Source: Zygnema cylindricum | Taxonomy: Eukaryota > Streptophyta > Zygnematophyceae > Zygnematales > Zygnemataceae | Direction of reading: 5' to 3' | Assembly: GCA_037447655.1 (NCBI GenBank) | Contig: JBBHKE010000983.1 | Location: 1-20,391 of the forward strand | Length of the DNA stretch: 20,391 bases | Shown here: positions 9,906 to 19,403 of the stretch, piece by piece | Numbering within the stretch: position 1 is the stretch's first letter | Layout: the number at the start of each line of letters is the position of its first letter | Program-made: the position numbers and the translations under genes | Notes under the pieces: generated by a model | Database searches by the model: none | Told to the model about the DNA's origin: nothing | The model's input: only the letters and a program-made list of their open reading frames with translations

Positions 9906-10943
9906 TGCAACTCTGAGACCTCCATAAGTCCTCAGAGTAGACAGCTTCCAAGAAGCCTCTAGGATAATCCTGACCCCTTTGTGTTTCAGCAAAAAAAACT
10001 GCCACCCTGGCAAACAAAAACCCTCACCACCTGCACCCCTGTGAAGGCAAGACTCCCCTGAGTCGATAGCAAAAAGAATCTCTGAATTTGCTCCCCTGAG
10101 CAGTAAGTTATGGAGGGTCAAAGTTGACCATTTATATAGAAGCTCTCTGTGAGAGAGGGTCATATCTTCTAAATTTTTCTAAGTCCTATCTCTCTCACAG
10201 ACTCTATCTACTGATGTACGGAACCAATCAAAATTGAGTTCCGTACTCAAAAGTACAGCAGTCGGTGTACTTTAGGTACGGACATTGTAAGACATGCCCT
10301 AAATGTCGACACATGTCATATCCGGATTCGGTGCCATAATCTCCGGAGATTCCACGATCCAATGTTATTTCGCCACGCGTCATCCGATGTGGCGATGGCC
10401 ACAAACCGCCGAAATCTTCCTCCGCGATCTCGGCGCTAATTACGGCCGTCCGATTAGAATGTAATTTAATCGTAGCCGTAATAAATACATGCGCGGTATT
10501 TGTTTCACTTACAAAACAAATGCGCGGTATTGATTCATCATCCGTACCATAATCCGTACCAGATCTATGTATCACGTAATCAATTATAGTTAAATAAATT
10601 ATCGTACGTATACATATTTAAATAATTATCAAACTATATACTACGTAACACTAATCCTAGACTTAACGGCTAAGGCTACCGGCTATTTCCTGTCTGCCGG
10701 CCGGTAGGTACAAGGATCAATTCCTGTCGCCGGCACATACCTTTTAAATAAATAAACCCTAACTAATGTAAATTTCCCGTAAACCTCAGGATAGCCTAGG
10801 TAGCCATGGCTCTAGCTTCCTCTTCAATTTCTCAGTGACTGCAACAAGTTTGAGAGTTGGAGAGAGAAGTTAGAAATAGACTGCCTCGGCTTCTTTATTT
10901 CTTTTCAGACCTAGAAAATACTTTTAAACCATTAGTTTCAACA
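9906..10943 (-). repeat. 3' LTR of copia B
   Basis: This LTR is 1038 bp, TGCAACTCTGAG to TTTCAACA, and abuts the polypurine tract at 10944. The U3 part (10454-10939) matches 15839-16324 with no difference that I can find, while the rest differs at about twenty sites plus two small indels. A minus-strand TATA box, TATATAAA, lies at 10131-10138. Confidence 0.95.
10489..10561 (-). promoter_or_regulatory. Repeated motifs in the U3 of copia B
   Basis: ATGCGCGGTATT occurs twice (10489-10500 and 10520-10531), and ATCCGTACC occurs twice just after it (within 10540-10561). The same doubled motifs occur in the 5' LTR of B and, in altered form, in both LTRs of A. Conserved short direct repeats upstream of the TATA box would fit enhancer elements. 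That role is inference. Confidence 0.45.
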
Positions 10944-10958
10944 CTCCCCTTATTTTCT
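10944..10958 (-). promoter_or_regulatory. Polypurine tract of copia B
   Basis: The minus strand reads AAAATAAGGGGAG directly before the 3' LTR. The polyprotein stop (TAG, 10957-10959) adjoins it, as in element A. Confidence 0.87.
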
Positions 10959-11505
10959 AGCCAATCTTTAATTTGAGACCACACTTCTCCCTACAAAAAA
11001 TTAGCTTAGGGGAAGGCACAGGTTTGGTCATCATATCCGATACCATCTCACTATCTGGTCTGTACTCTAAACTGATCATTTTGTTTTCTACTTTCTCTCT
11101 AACAAAGCTGAGTCTGATGTCCATGTGTTTGGCTTTAAAATGATATTTAGGATTGGCCGAAATAGCGATTGCTGCCTGATTATCACAAAATATTTTCTGC
11201 ACACCACTCTTAAGGTGGCCAAGCTCACCAAGCAAAGACTTGACCCACATCAATTCTTTTACAGCAGAGCAAGAGGCCATATACTCAGCCTCCATGGTGG
11301 ACTGAGCAATAACCTTTTGCTGTTTGCTACTCCAACAGCAAGCCCCATCACCCACATATAATACATATCCAGAAGTGCATCTCCTCATCGGAGCATCGCC
11401 ATAACTAGCATCACTCCAAGTAGTGATGTCAGTATTCTCCCCACCCAAATGCAACCATAGATCCCTAGTTCCTACCAAATATCTAAGGACTCTCTTTGTT
11501 GCCTC
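10957..11505 (-). pseudogene. pol: Copia B RNase H domain
   Basis: The open stretch from 11478 gives 173 codons in the same frame as RT, from which it is separated only by the TAG at 11506-11508 (a Leu TTG codon in A). Catalytic positions are intact: WSDASYGD (Asp about residue 23), EAEYMA (residues 63-68) and DNQAA (Asp about 99). The C-terminus KAKHMDIRLSFVREKV and DMMTKPVPSPK is typical of copia elements. RNase H would degrade the RNA strand of the RNA-DNA hybrid during reverse transcription. Confidence 0.92.
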
Positions 11506-12753
11506 CTAATCCTTCTTAGTGGGAGCATTTAGACTTCTACTCAGCACTCCTACAACTGCAGCTAAATCCGACCGGGTACAATTCATAAAATAGATTAGAC
11601 TTCCCACTTCTTGCCTGTAAGGAATAGTCTGCATGAACTTCTGTTCATCAGGAGATAATTCCTCGTCTAAGACTATGACTCCTTCTTCCTCACTCCCCTC
11701 ACTTCTCTTCTTCAACTCCATTGGAGTTGTACAACTATTAGCTTTATCCATTTGAAATTTTTCAAGCATGTTCCCTATTGCTTCCTTTTGAGTCAGTCTT
11801 ATAATTTTCCTTTTTCGGTCTCTCTCTACTTGAATTCCCAAAATATATCTTACTTCTCCTATATCCTTCATTTCAAATCTCCCCTTAAGATCGGTTTTCA
11901 GTTTGTTAATTTTTTCCATTGATTTACTTAAAACAAGCAAATCATCAACATAAATTGCGATAAATATAAAACCTTCCTCATCTTCAAAAACATAGATTGA
12001 GTGATCTGAGTTGATCCGAATATATCCCAGACCGGTAAGAAACTCATCATGCTTCTTATTCCATTGTCGAGGTGCCTGTTTCAAACCATAAAGAGATTTA
12101 ATCAGCCTGCATACCTTACTCTCCTCTCGTTCCTCCACAAAACCTGCGGGTTGTCGCATGAAGATCTCCTCTTCCAATTCTCCATGCAAAAAGGTTGTCT
12201 TGATTTCCATCTGATGCACTTCCATGTCTTCCGCCGCTGCTAAACTGAGAAGTATGCGGACGGAGGGAAATCTGACCACCGGAGCAAAGGTTTCCTCGTA
12301 GTCAATTCCTTCCTTTTGTTTAAATCCCTTTGCCACTAATCTGGCCTTGTAGCGCTCGATTGTGTTATCTGGGTTCAGTTTTAATTTGAAAACCCACTTA
12401 CAACCGATTGGTTTTCGGTTAGGTGGACAATCCACCAGCTCCCAAGTATCGGCTGCCATGATTGAAGCCATCTCCTCATTGATGGCTGTCTTCCACCGGT
12501 TTCTTTCTAGACAAGTCATCGCCTCTCCATAAGTTTGAGGTTCATCTTGATGAGATAATTTAGTTACCTTGTTATTAACCTGTTTTTCTTGCAGTCTTTT
12601 GCTACTTCTCCTCCCCCCCTCAAAAACTGAGGCCAGAATAGATGGTTCTCGTGGATTCTTTCGAACAAACTCGGCTTCTCCCCTATCCCTTGATTCCGAA
12701 TCAATTTCCGCCACGTCTTCCGCTTCGAGTAGAGTTGTCACTGGAGTTTCCAC
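11506..12753 (-). pseudogene. pol: Copia B reverse transcriptase domain
   Basis: This is an open stretch of 415 codons and the longest coding remnant in the window. It starts in the variable integrase-RT linker. WKTAINEEMASI is at about residues 87-98 and KPIGCKWVFKLK at 114-125. The ETFAPVV block follows, then LYGLKQAPRQW at 221-231 and YVDD at 268-271. The usual QMD of the first catalytic motif reads QME here (Glu at residue 183), while element A keeps Asp, so polymerase activity would probably be impaired. Upstream the frame continues to integrase, broken only by the stops at 12781, 12856 and 12868. It ends at the TAG that cuts off RNase H. Confidence 0.93.
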
Positions 12754-12780
12754 AGCTGAGTCCTTTTCGGTCTGATTTGT

Positions 12781-13771
12781 TCATGCAAGAATGTCATCTT
12801 CTCTAAAACCTGGATAGTTAGGAAGCTCAAATTCATCAGAATTTTCTGACTCAAATCAGATTTTTACTTACTTTGTATATTTGAAGGGATCCACAGACTT
12901 TCCTTCATCCATGACTACTAGATGCTTTACTAAGATTATATCTTCCCTTTTTAGATCATAAACTCTATATCCTTTAACATCTTCATCATATCCTAATAAG
13001 TATCCCGGTTTTCCTTTAGGATCTAGCTTCCAATTGGACCGATCAGTATCTAAACTGAACACTTGACTGCCGAAAACCTTTAAGTGAGATATGTCTGGTT
13101 TCCGGCCTGTCCATCTCTCATAAGGTGTTTGATCTTTTATAGCTGAAGTAAGAACTCTATTCTTGAGGTAATTAGCACAGTTTCTTTGCTTCTGCCCAAA
13201 ACCTTTTTCCTATCTTTTTATCTGACAACATACTTCTAACACTATCACTTAGTGTTCTATTTAACCTTTCAGCTACCCCATTCTGTTCCGGATTTTTTGG
13301 AACTGTCTTTTGATGTTGAACCCCATCTTCCCTCAGAAAATTCTCAAACTGGTTAGAAGTCTACTCTCCACCATTATCACTCCTTACTCTCTTGATTGGA
13401 GTTTCATGGAGTTTTTCGCTCCATGCTTTATATTGTCTAAAACAATCCTCAGTTTCGGACTTGTTTTTCAAAAAATATACCCGGGAATACCGAGACCAAT
13501 CATCAATTATAGTCATCATAAATCTCTTCCCCCCCGGTGAGGGCACTTTAGCTGGTCCCCAAATATCTGTGTGTACTAGATCTAGAATGTTTTCTCCCTT
13601 ATAGGTGGCTGATTTAGGAAAGGGTAATCTGTGTGCTTTACCTTGAGCACATCCACTACAATCACTTATATCATCACTTTCACTGAACTGAATCCCTTCC
13701 ACCACTCCCATCTTTTTCATCTCTCTTAACTTATCTAGATTCACATGCCCAAGCCTCTTATGCCACATCAT
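12781..13771 (-). pseudogene. pol: Copia B integrase
   Basis: This integrase inserts element DNA into the host genome. The open piece 13771-13361 has the zinc module H4, H9, C38, C41 (WHKRLGH, then CSGCAQGK), the first catalytic Asp in HTDIWGP (residue 69) and the second in SDNGGE (residue 132). A TAG (13361-13363) replaces the Tyr codon seen in A. The frame continues past it to NGVAE, whose Glu codon is 13268-13270. Exactly 35 codons separate Asp and Glu, the canonical DD35E spacing. A one-base insertion near 13185 then shifts to the frame of 13062-12868 (KPDISHLKVFGS, KPGYLLGYDE), which ends at a cluster of three stops. Confidence 0.92.
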
Positions 13772-13815
13772 AATATCATGAACACCAGCATAATAGAGTT
13801 TCTTCTTTTCATTAC

Positions 13816-15214
13816 TTAAAACGAGCCAAACATCCCATGGCTACCTTTCTCAGCAATGAAATAGACATCCTCCTCAAAACTAGCAGTAAAGACTCCTTCC
13901 CTAGTGCTAGTGAAAATACCCTTATCATCTAATACAGATGTAGAGATAAGATTTTTGTTCAGCTCCGTAATAAACAATACATCGGAGAATGTTAATATGG
14001 ATGTCTTTCCTTCTACTAACACTTTTAGATCTACCGATCCTACAAGAGTAGTGGTGACTATCCTCCCATCCCCGTACTCTATCTCTACGGTGGGAATCTT
14101 TCTTATCTTAGTGAACAGGTGTCTATCCTTACACATGTGCATGGAGGCACCTGAATCTACAATCCAGCCTGCTTCACCTTTCAATCCACCGTAAGCACAT
14201 TTCTGCCTTCGTGGAATTTCGACCTCATTTTTCGCCTCCAACTCCTCATCCAAAAGGAGCTCATCGTCCTCGTCCTCGGATTCCGCCTTAAATACATGTG
14301 TGACAAGGGCCTTTTTCTTTCCTCTCGGGGTACCACCAGTCTGCCCCTCCTTTAACCTCATCTCGGTTAGCTTAGTGCACTCTGCCATATAGTGCCCCGG
14401 TTTCTTACAAAAATGACATAAACCTTTGGGAGCCCTTGGTTCGAACTCGTCGGACTGTTTTTTCTGCTCCCTACCCCCATAGTTTCCGACCGGTTTTCGG
14501 GAATCCCTGTTCCTCCAATCAGTCGCTGTTGCCAAGGCTTGGCCACTCTTTCCTCCCTTTCGGATCTCAATTGTATTCTCTTGAACGAAAATCACCCCTA
14601 CCACTGAGTTCCATATCCACCTTGAGTCAGGCAAGTCCTGCACACGGTAAACTATGTTCACGAACTCATCAGGTAACGTCATCAGTAAAGAATTAACCTT
14701 TTCTTTTTCACTAAAATCTTTTCCCGCACTCTGTAGCTCCATGAAGAGTGTAGCAAGCTCATTGCAAAAATCCAACATATTTCCCCCTTTGTATACATAC
14801 TCCTTAACTTTCTGATCAGCCAACTGTTGTTGCTCAATCGTACCACTTCGGTACATCTCTATGAGAGCCATCCAAAGATCGGATGCCCTTTCTACCTGCA
14901 AATGAGGACATGCAAGTCCTTGAGTGAGATGGCGTAGGATGAAGTGCTTTGCCGCCATATTGTTGAAGTCCTAGGTTTCAGTATCATTCTCCTCATTCCT
15001 CGGAATAGGCAACATGAATGTCGAACTAGTTGCTATTGGTGTGGTCGTCTCCTTCTCCTTTCCTTTGTCCACCACCTCTCATTCTTTTGTTTCCTCCGTT
15101 GAAGATGGATCCTCTTTCCTGGTGAATCTGGTTCCTCCAAATCCTGGAGGAATTCCAAGACTTGATGGACGCCCCAACCGTCCACTCACTATCCCCCAAA
15201 ACCTTTTTTCGCAT
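13816..15214 (-). pseudogene. gag-pol: Copia B gag and protease
   Basis: The main open stretch, 14958-13816, is 380 codons. Residues 1-100 resemble the copia UBN2-type gag domain (FILRHLTQ, ASDLWMALIEMY, LLMTLPDEF). The CCHC knuckle is C181, C184, H189, C194. An acidic segment spans about 225-241. The protease active site DSG is at 268-270 in WIVDSGASMHMC. Gag originally began further upstream: homology with A continues through TAG 14971-14973 (Trp in A) and TGA 15079-15081 (Gly in A) towards an ATG near 15214. That start is uncertain because A and B differ by one base just inside it. A one-base shift near 13830 disconnects protease from integrase. Confidence 0.92.
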
Positions 15215-15280
15215 AGAGCTCCTATCATCATACTTTCCCATTATATGAAGCCGGTTCCATTAAAGATTGGTACCCCAGAG

Positions 15281-15295
15281 GGTGGGCCCATAACC
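15281..15295 (-). promoter_or_regulatory. Primer-binding site of copia B (half-tRNA iMet type)
   Basis: GGTTATGGGCCCACC on the minus strand abuts the 5' LTR with no gap. It is complementary to GGTGGGCCCATAACC, the anticodon stem and loop of initiator tRNA-Met with CAT in the middle. The usual TGGTATCAGAGC-type site, complementary to the tRNA 3' end, is absent. Drosophila copia is known to use this kind of cleaved half-tRNA primer. The site is unchanged in A and B although the surrounding DNA has diverged. Confidence 0.87.
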
Positions 15296-16328
15296 TGCTA
15301 CTCTGAGACCTCCATAAGTCCTCAGAGTAGACAGCTTCCAAGAAGCCTCTAGGATAATCCTGACCCCTTTGTGTTTCAGCAAAAATAACTGCCACCCTGT
15401 CAGACAAAAAACCCTGACCACCTGCACCCCTGTGAAGGCAATACTCCCCTGAGTCGATAGCAAAAAGAATCTTTGCTCCTCTGAGTAGTAAGTTATGGAG
15501 GGTCAAAGTTGACCATTTATACAGAAGCTCTCTGGGAGAGAGGGTCCTATCTTCTAAATTTTTCTAAGTCCTATCTCTCTCACAGACTCTATCTACTGAT
15601 GTACGGAACCAATCAGAATTGAGTTCCGTACTCAAAAGTACAACTGCCGGTGTACTTTAGGTACGGACATTGTACGACATGCCCTAAATGTCGACACATG
15701 TCATATCCGGATTCGGTGCCATAATCTCCGGAGATTCCACGATCCAATGTAATTTCGCCACGCGTCATCCGATGTGGCGATGGCCACAAACCGCGGAAAT
15801 CTTCCTCCGCGATCTCGGCGCTAATTACGGTCGTCCGTTTAGAATGTAATTTAATCGTAGCCGTAATAAATACATGCGCGGTATTTGTTTCACTTACAAA
15901 ACAAATGCGCGGTATTGATTCATCATCCGTACCATAATCCGTACCAGATCTATGTATCACGTAATCAATTATAGTTAAATAAATTATCGTACGTATACAT
16001 ATTTAAATAATTATCAAACTATATACTACGTAACACTAATCCTAGACTTAACGGCTAAGGCTACCGGCTATTTCCTGTCTGCCGGCCGGTAGGTACAAGG
16101 ATCAATTCCTGTCGCCGGCACATACCTTTTAAATAAATAAACCCTAACTAATGTAAATTTCCCGTAAACCTCAGGATAGCCTAGGTAGCCATGGCTCTAG
16201 CTTCCTCTTCAATTTCTCAGTGACTGCAACAAGTTTGAGAGTTGGAGAGAGAAGTTAGAAATAGACTGCCTCGGCTTCTTTATTTCTTTTCAGACCTAGA
16301 AAATACTTTTAAACCATTAGTTTCTACA
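15296..16328 (-). repeat. 5' LTR of copia B
   Basis: This LTR is 1033 bp, TGCTACTCTGAG to TTTCTACA on the plus strand. It is bounded by the primer-binding site on one side and the CCGTT duplication on the other. Relative to the 3' LTR it lacks about 6 bp near 15473. It holds the promoter for the element. Confidence 0.95.
15515..15521 (-). promoter_or_regulatory. TATA box of copia B promoter
   Basis: The minus strand reads TATAAAT within TTCTGTATAAATGG. Transcription would start roughly 30 nt further on, near 15485-15490. That leaves about 190 nt of R and U5 before the primer-binding site. The start position is inferred from spacing only. Confidence 0.6.
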
Positions 16329-16571
16329 CCGTTGTTGTACGACATGCCTTTGCGTAAACCTCTCTTTTCCGGCGCCATGACTTCATAGATTTTTCACCTT
16401 TACGTGAAATGATAATGAACCATAGATACCCGTTCAAAAAAAAACCGTTCAAGGTGCATGCAGACAAAAACGAGCAGCCCTTTACTTTTTTCATTAGTCA
16501 AAAACTTTTGCAAACTTTTCACACTTGGCAATATGTTTTCTTATTTGTGTAAACGATTCTTCTTTGTTTAA

Positions 16572-17320
16572 TGGTATGTCCCCATGTACTTGTAATTTAG
16601 CGAACTTACTTTGTATTTTAGCGTGGATCCGCCGGACCCGGTTTTCAAGTGTACCTATGCGTAAGAATGTAACTTACGTTTGCGACTATTGTATACGTCA
16701 ACAACACATGTGACAGTTGTCAGCGTCTACAATTTGTGTTTTCGCACGTTATTTTTTGGAACTGCTTGTGACGTCGCATGTTTTATCGTGACATTGTAGA
16801 CGTACCGCATTACAACCTGTGTCGTTCCACGGTTTGAAGAAGATGTGCTTTGACTTTGCGTCTCTTGTTTGCTGGATGTGAAATGGCATCAGAATTTCAA
16901 GACCTTTGCAAAAAAAATATCGTAGCGGGCGAAAGCGGACAAAACAAAACAAATTGTGTACTTTTGGTCGTTGTACTTGACGTAAACAGACAGAACATAA
17001 CGAATTATGTAGCTTTCTTTGTTGCTAGAAATTGTTTTTTTTTTTTAACATTACGGCACATGCCAATATGTGTTTCTATTTGTTTATCCATCGCCAATGT
17101 GTTTTAAAGATAAGTTTGAAGATAACTTTTTTTGTGGTGGTTGAGAGTCGAAAAACAAAAGATGACAATTTTTTGTACATCTTAAGTTCAAGGGTGACGC
17201 AAATTGTACTCTACAAATTTGCGATACCTTCGTACGGTTGCAACTTAGGCAGTACGGCGCTAAGTTTTACACAAAAACTACAAAAAAAAAACCCTTACTT
17301 ATGCACATGGGGGCATACCC
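16572..17320. mobile_element. TIR DNA element H4, uninterrupted, inside H3
   Basis: This 749-bp copy is the best reference for the family. The left end TGGTATGTCCCCATGTAC and the reverse complement of the right end GGGTATGCCCCCATGTGC match at 15 of 18 positions. TAA flanks both ends (16569-16571 and 17321-17323). It holds the family blocks in order: the GGATCCGCCGGACCCGGTTT region, the GTATACG and GTCAACG-type block, CGTGACATTGTAGACG, AAGAAGATG, CGGACAAAAC, and a T-rich then A-rich end. It has the same orientation as H1-H3. I see no transposase gene, so it would need one supplied in trans. Confidence 0.85.
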
Positions 17321-17837
17321 TAAAACACATTGCCGATTGTTGACATTTGTGTATTTTCCAGGTTTGTTTTAGGATAGAAAAAGAGCAAAGGCATTCTGCC
17401 TCTAAACTCCCTTCTCCAAGCCCCCACACTTGTTGTTGTCATTGAAGGCTGGATAGGGAGTTAGAGCCATGGCTGGCTAGGCCTTTTAGAGAGACACGAG
17501 TAGAAGTTAGTGGATTTACCAAAAGGGGGTTTGACGGACCCAAGATTTGATCCTACCCTACGTCAAACTACTCGTAGCCGTTAGCTTTGTCCGTTAAGTC
17601 TAGGACCAATGCTAAAGTATACAGGGTTTGATAGATATTTAAACATTTACAAGCATGACATTTCGTTTAACGAATAAATTGTACGGTAGAGCATATAACT
17701 AGTTTTGTAAAATAAATGTTGCGAACATTTATTTCAACGACTAATATTCAATGCGATCTTCATCGGACGGCCATGATAGGAGTCGATATCGCGAAGAGGG
17801 CATTTTGGCGTTTTCTGGTCACCGCCACTTCGGATAA

Positions 17838-17844
17838 CACGTGG
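17838..17844 (+). promoter_or_regulatory. G-box-like motif in the solo LTR U3
   Basis: The sequence reads ACACGTGGC around 17837-17845. CACGTG with flanking GC is the core of plant G-box/ABRE elements bound by bZIP and bHLH factors. The 3' LTR of copia A has the same core in the equivalent block (2927-2932), while B has CACGCG. A role in element expression is inference. Confidence 0.4.
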
Positions 17845-17933
17845 CAGCATCGTATGTGTTTACGGAATCTCCGGAGAGCAAGACAACAAATTTGAATGTG
17901 ACAGATGTCACTATTTTGGCCATGTAGTACAGT

Positions 17934-17977
17934 TACCGTACAAAAAGTACTCCGGTACTTGTACTTTTTGTACGGTA
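17934..17977. repeat. 17-bp perfect inverted repeat in the solo LTR
   Basis: TACCGTACAAAAAGTAC (17934-17950) and its exact reverse complement (17961-17977) are separated by 10 bp. The LTRs of A and B have a related but imperfect arrangement of CCGTAC, AAAGTAC and GTACGG words at the same place, upstream of the TATA box (about 2792-2838 and 15624-15667). The arrangement is therefore conserved across both subfamilies. Confidence 0.85.
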
Positions 17978-18079
17978 TAGTCCTATGATTGGTCCGTACT
18001 TCAGTAGAAGGGGTTTTAGAGAGGGAATAGGACTTAGCATTTTTGGGTAGGTAGCCGCCTCTTTGTGAGAGCACTCTTG

Positions 18080-18087
18080 TATAAAAG
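18080..18087 (+). promoter_or_regulatory. TATA box of the solo LTR
   Basis: TATAAAAG fits the TATA consensus exactly and lies in the LTR at the place corresponding to the TATA box of copia B. A solo LTR can keep promoter activity and would drive transcription rightwards, into the last piece of H3 and the flank beyond. Confidence 0.6.
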
Positions 18088-19376
18088 GCTAACTTTGGCG
18101 AGCCATAACTATCAACTCAGTTGACCATTTTCGGTGATTCTTTTTGCTGTGGAATCAAGAGAGTGCAAGCTACACAGGATTGTAGCTGGTCAAAGTTTTT
18201 GCCTGCCAAGGTGGCTGCATTTCTAAGGGAATGTCAAAGTGGGTGAATGTGTCCAAAACTCAAATTCTAACTTTGCATTTTGTGGTGAAACTGAGCATAG
18301 AGAAAGTCTTAATTCACAGGGGTGAAGCTGTATTGGGGTTTTGATTGTTAAGGGGTCAACCATTTGGGTTTGTATCAACTTAGAGTTGGAAGTAACTAGA
18401 TAAGTTTCTTTGGATCTGCGAATTATGAGGGGGGGATGGAGCCCATAGAATTTCACCGATGTGGTTTATGATAAGTTTGAAGATGACATGACAATGGGTC
18501 GAAAAAGCAAAAGACAACAAATTTTCGTACATCATGAGTTCGACGATGACGCAAATTGTACAGTACTCTACAAATTTGCGATTTTCTCGTACTGTCCCAA
18601 CTTAGGCAGTATGGCGCTAAGTTACACAACAGAAAAAAAACCCGTACTTAGCCACATGGGGCTTTTCCTTGAGTCTTGAAATAGTGAAACCATCGTCTAC
18701 GGGAAAACTGTTCACGTCCGTTAGACTGTCCTAAACTACAAAGTTTTGCCATTCATTATTGACCTAGCCGTCCAGTCTGGTATGAACACGTCATGTTGAA
18801 GTTAAGCCCGTGCTTGGGACTTTGCAATTAGAACTTTCTTTAGACTTCTGTTATAGGGTACGCGAAGACCTATGTTCACTAAGTTCTAATGGGGAGTCGG
18901 TAAAAAGAAGTTAGGGTACGTCTCCATGTATTAAAGTATCGACTTTATTTTGTCGTTTTCACCAAAAACGAAGTTCCGTACGAGAAAAACCTTTAGCCGT
19001 ACAATAAAATCAATTCTTTAAAAGTACAGCAAATACTTTGAATTTACTTCATGTTTGTCATCATGTTAATGAATTTTGGCGTTTTCTTTTTTTCGACCTC
19101 TGGGCAAGAGAATCCAGCCCGTCAAAAAACTTCATCGAAAATCACCTCGCGACCTGATTTAGAGAATGTACCACCCAAACAACGAATGACAAACGGTCCA
19201 AGCAAGCGCCACACGAGTGGGAAAATTTTAGGACGAGGAAAAGCACTCGTTATATTTCTCCCTTTTCGTCACGTGCATTTACGGAAAGTACGAGCATGTA
19301 CGAAAAAAATATCTGTACGGGTCTCAATCCTCCACTTTCATTCATGTGTCCTCTACAGAATTTTGTGTCGTTGTTG

Positions 19377-19403
19377 CCTCTCCCCTCTCTCTCTCTCACA
19401 CAC
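19377..19403. repeat. CT-rich microsatellite-like tract
   Basis: A pyrimidine run of CT dinucleotides, CCTCTCCCCTCTCTCTCTCT, continues into CACACA. It is short and imperfect. Confidence 0.7.

Larger units (their letters stand above)
9906..16328 (-). mobile_element. Ty1/copia LTR retrotransposon B (complete structure, coding-dead)
   Basis: This 6423-bp element is on the minus strand, with its 5' LTR at 15296-16328 and 3' LTR at 9906-10943. A perfect 5-bp duplication, CCGTT, flanks it (9901-9905 and 16329-16333). Order: primer-binding site, gag, protease, integrase, RT, RNase H, polypurine tract. It is inserted in H3. The frame is interrupted by TGA 15079-15081, TAG 14971-14973, a one-base shift near 13830, TAG 13361-13363, a one-base insertion near 13185, TAA 12868-12870, TGA 12856-12858, TGA 12781-12783 and TAG 11506-11508. 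It cannot encode its own proteins. LTR similarity is higher than in A, so it is the younger of the pair. Confidence 0.96.
17338..18455 (+). mobile_element. Solo LTR of a related copia family
   Basis: This is 1118 bp starting TGTTGACATTT and ending ATTTCA, with a perfect CCGAT duplication on both sides (17333-17337 and 18456-18460). There is no primer-binding site, coding region or polypurine tract, so it is a solo LTR left by recombination between the two LTRs of a full element. It is on the opposite strand to A and B. It aligns with the reverse complement of their LTRs at many blocks: TAGAGCCATGGCT, CCGTTAAGTCTAGGA, GGAATCTCCGGAGA, ATAGGACTTAGCA and TTCTTTTTGCT. Divergence is clear, so it represents another subfamily. 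Confidence 0.9.
9635..18669. mobile_element. TIR DNA element H3, split by three insertions
   Basis: One old H-family copy survives as four pieces: 9635-9905, 16334-16571, 17324-17337 and 18461-18669. Together they are about 732 bp, close to uninterrupted H4 (749 bp). The left end GGGTACTGCCCCATGT faces a right end whose reverse complement shares GCCCCATGT. TGA flanks both ends (9632-9634 and 18670-18672). Removing each insert with one copy of its target-site duplication restores family order. For example, ..TATTTGTGTAAACG..GTTTAA joins AACACATTGCCGAT, which joins GTGGTTTATGATAAGTTTG, paralleling H1 near 1525-1570. The copy is well diverged, so it predates its inserts. Confidence 0.8.

Noticed and set aside
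10660-10740. tRNA-like or pol III B-box sequence in the LTR (AAGGATCAATTCCT region)
   Set aside because: No full cloverleaf or matching A box at the right spacing. The resemblance comes from a short AGGA..TCCT palindrome conserved in LTRs.
2458-16328. Repeat-induced point mutation or methylation decay as the cause of the stops
   Set aside because: Many stops arise by transversion (TTA to TAA, TAC to TAG, TTG to TAG, GAA to TAA) and by indels, which does not fit a C-to-T process alone.
2458-16328. Copia A and B as one composite or a tandem pair sharing an LTR
   Set aside because: Each has its own two LTRs and a different target-site duplication (AACCG and CCGTT), so they are separate insertions.
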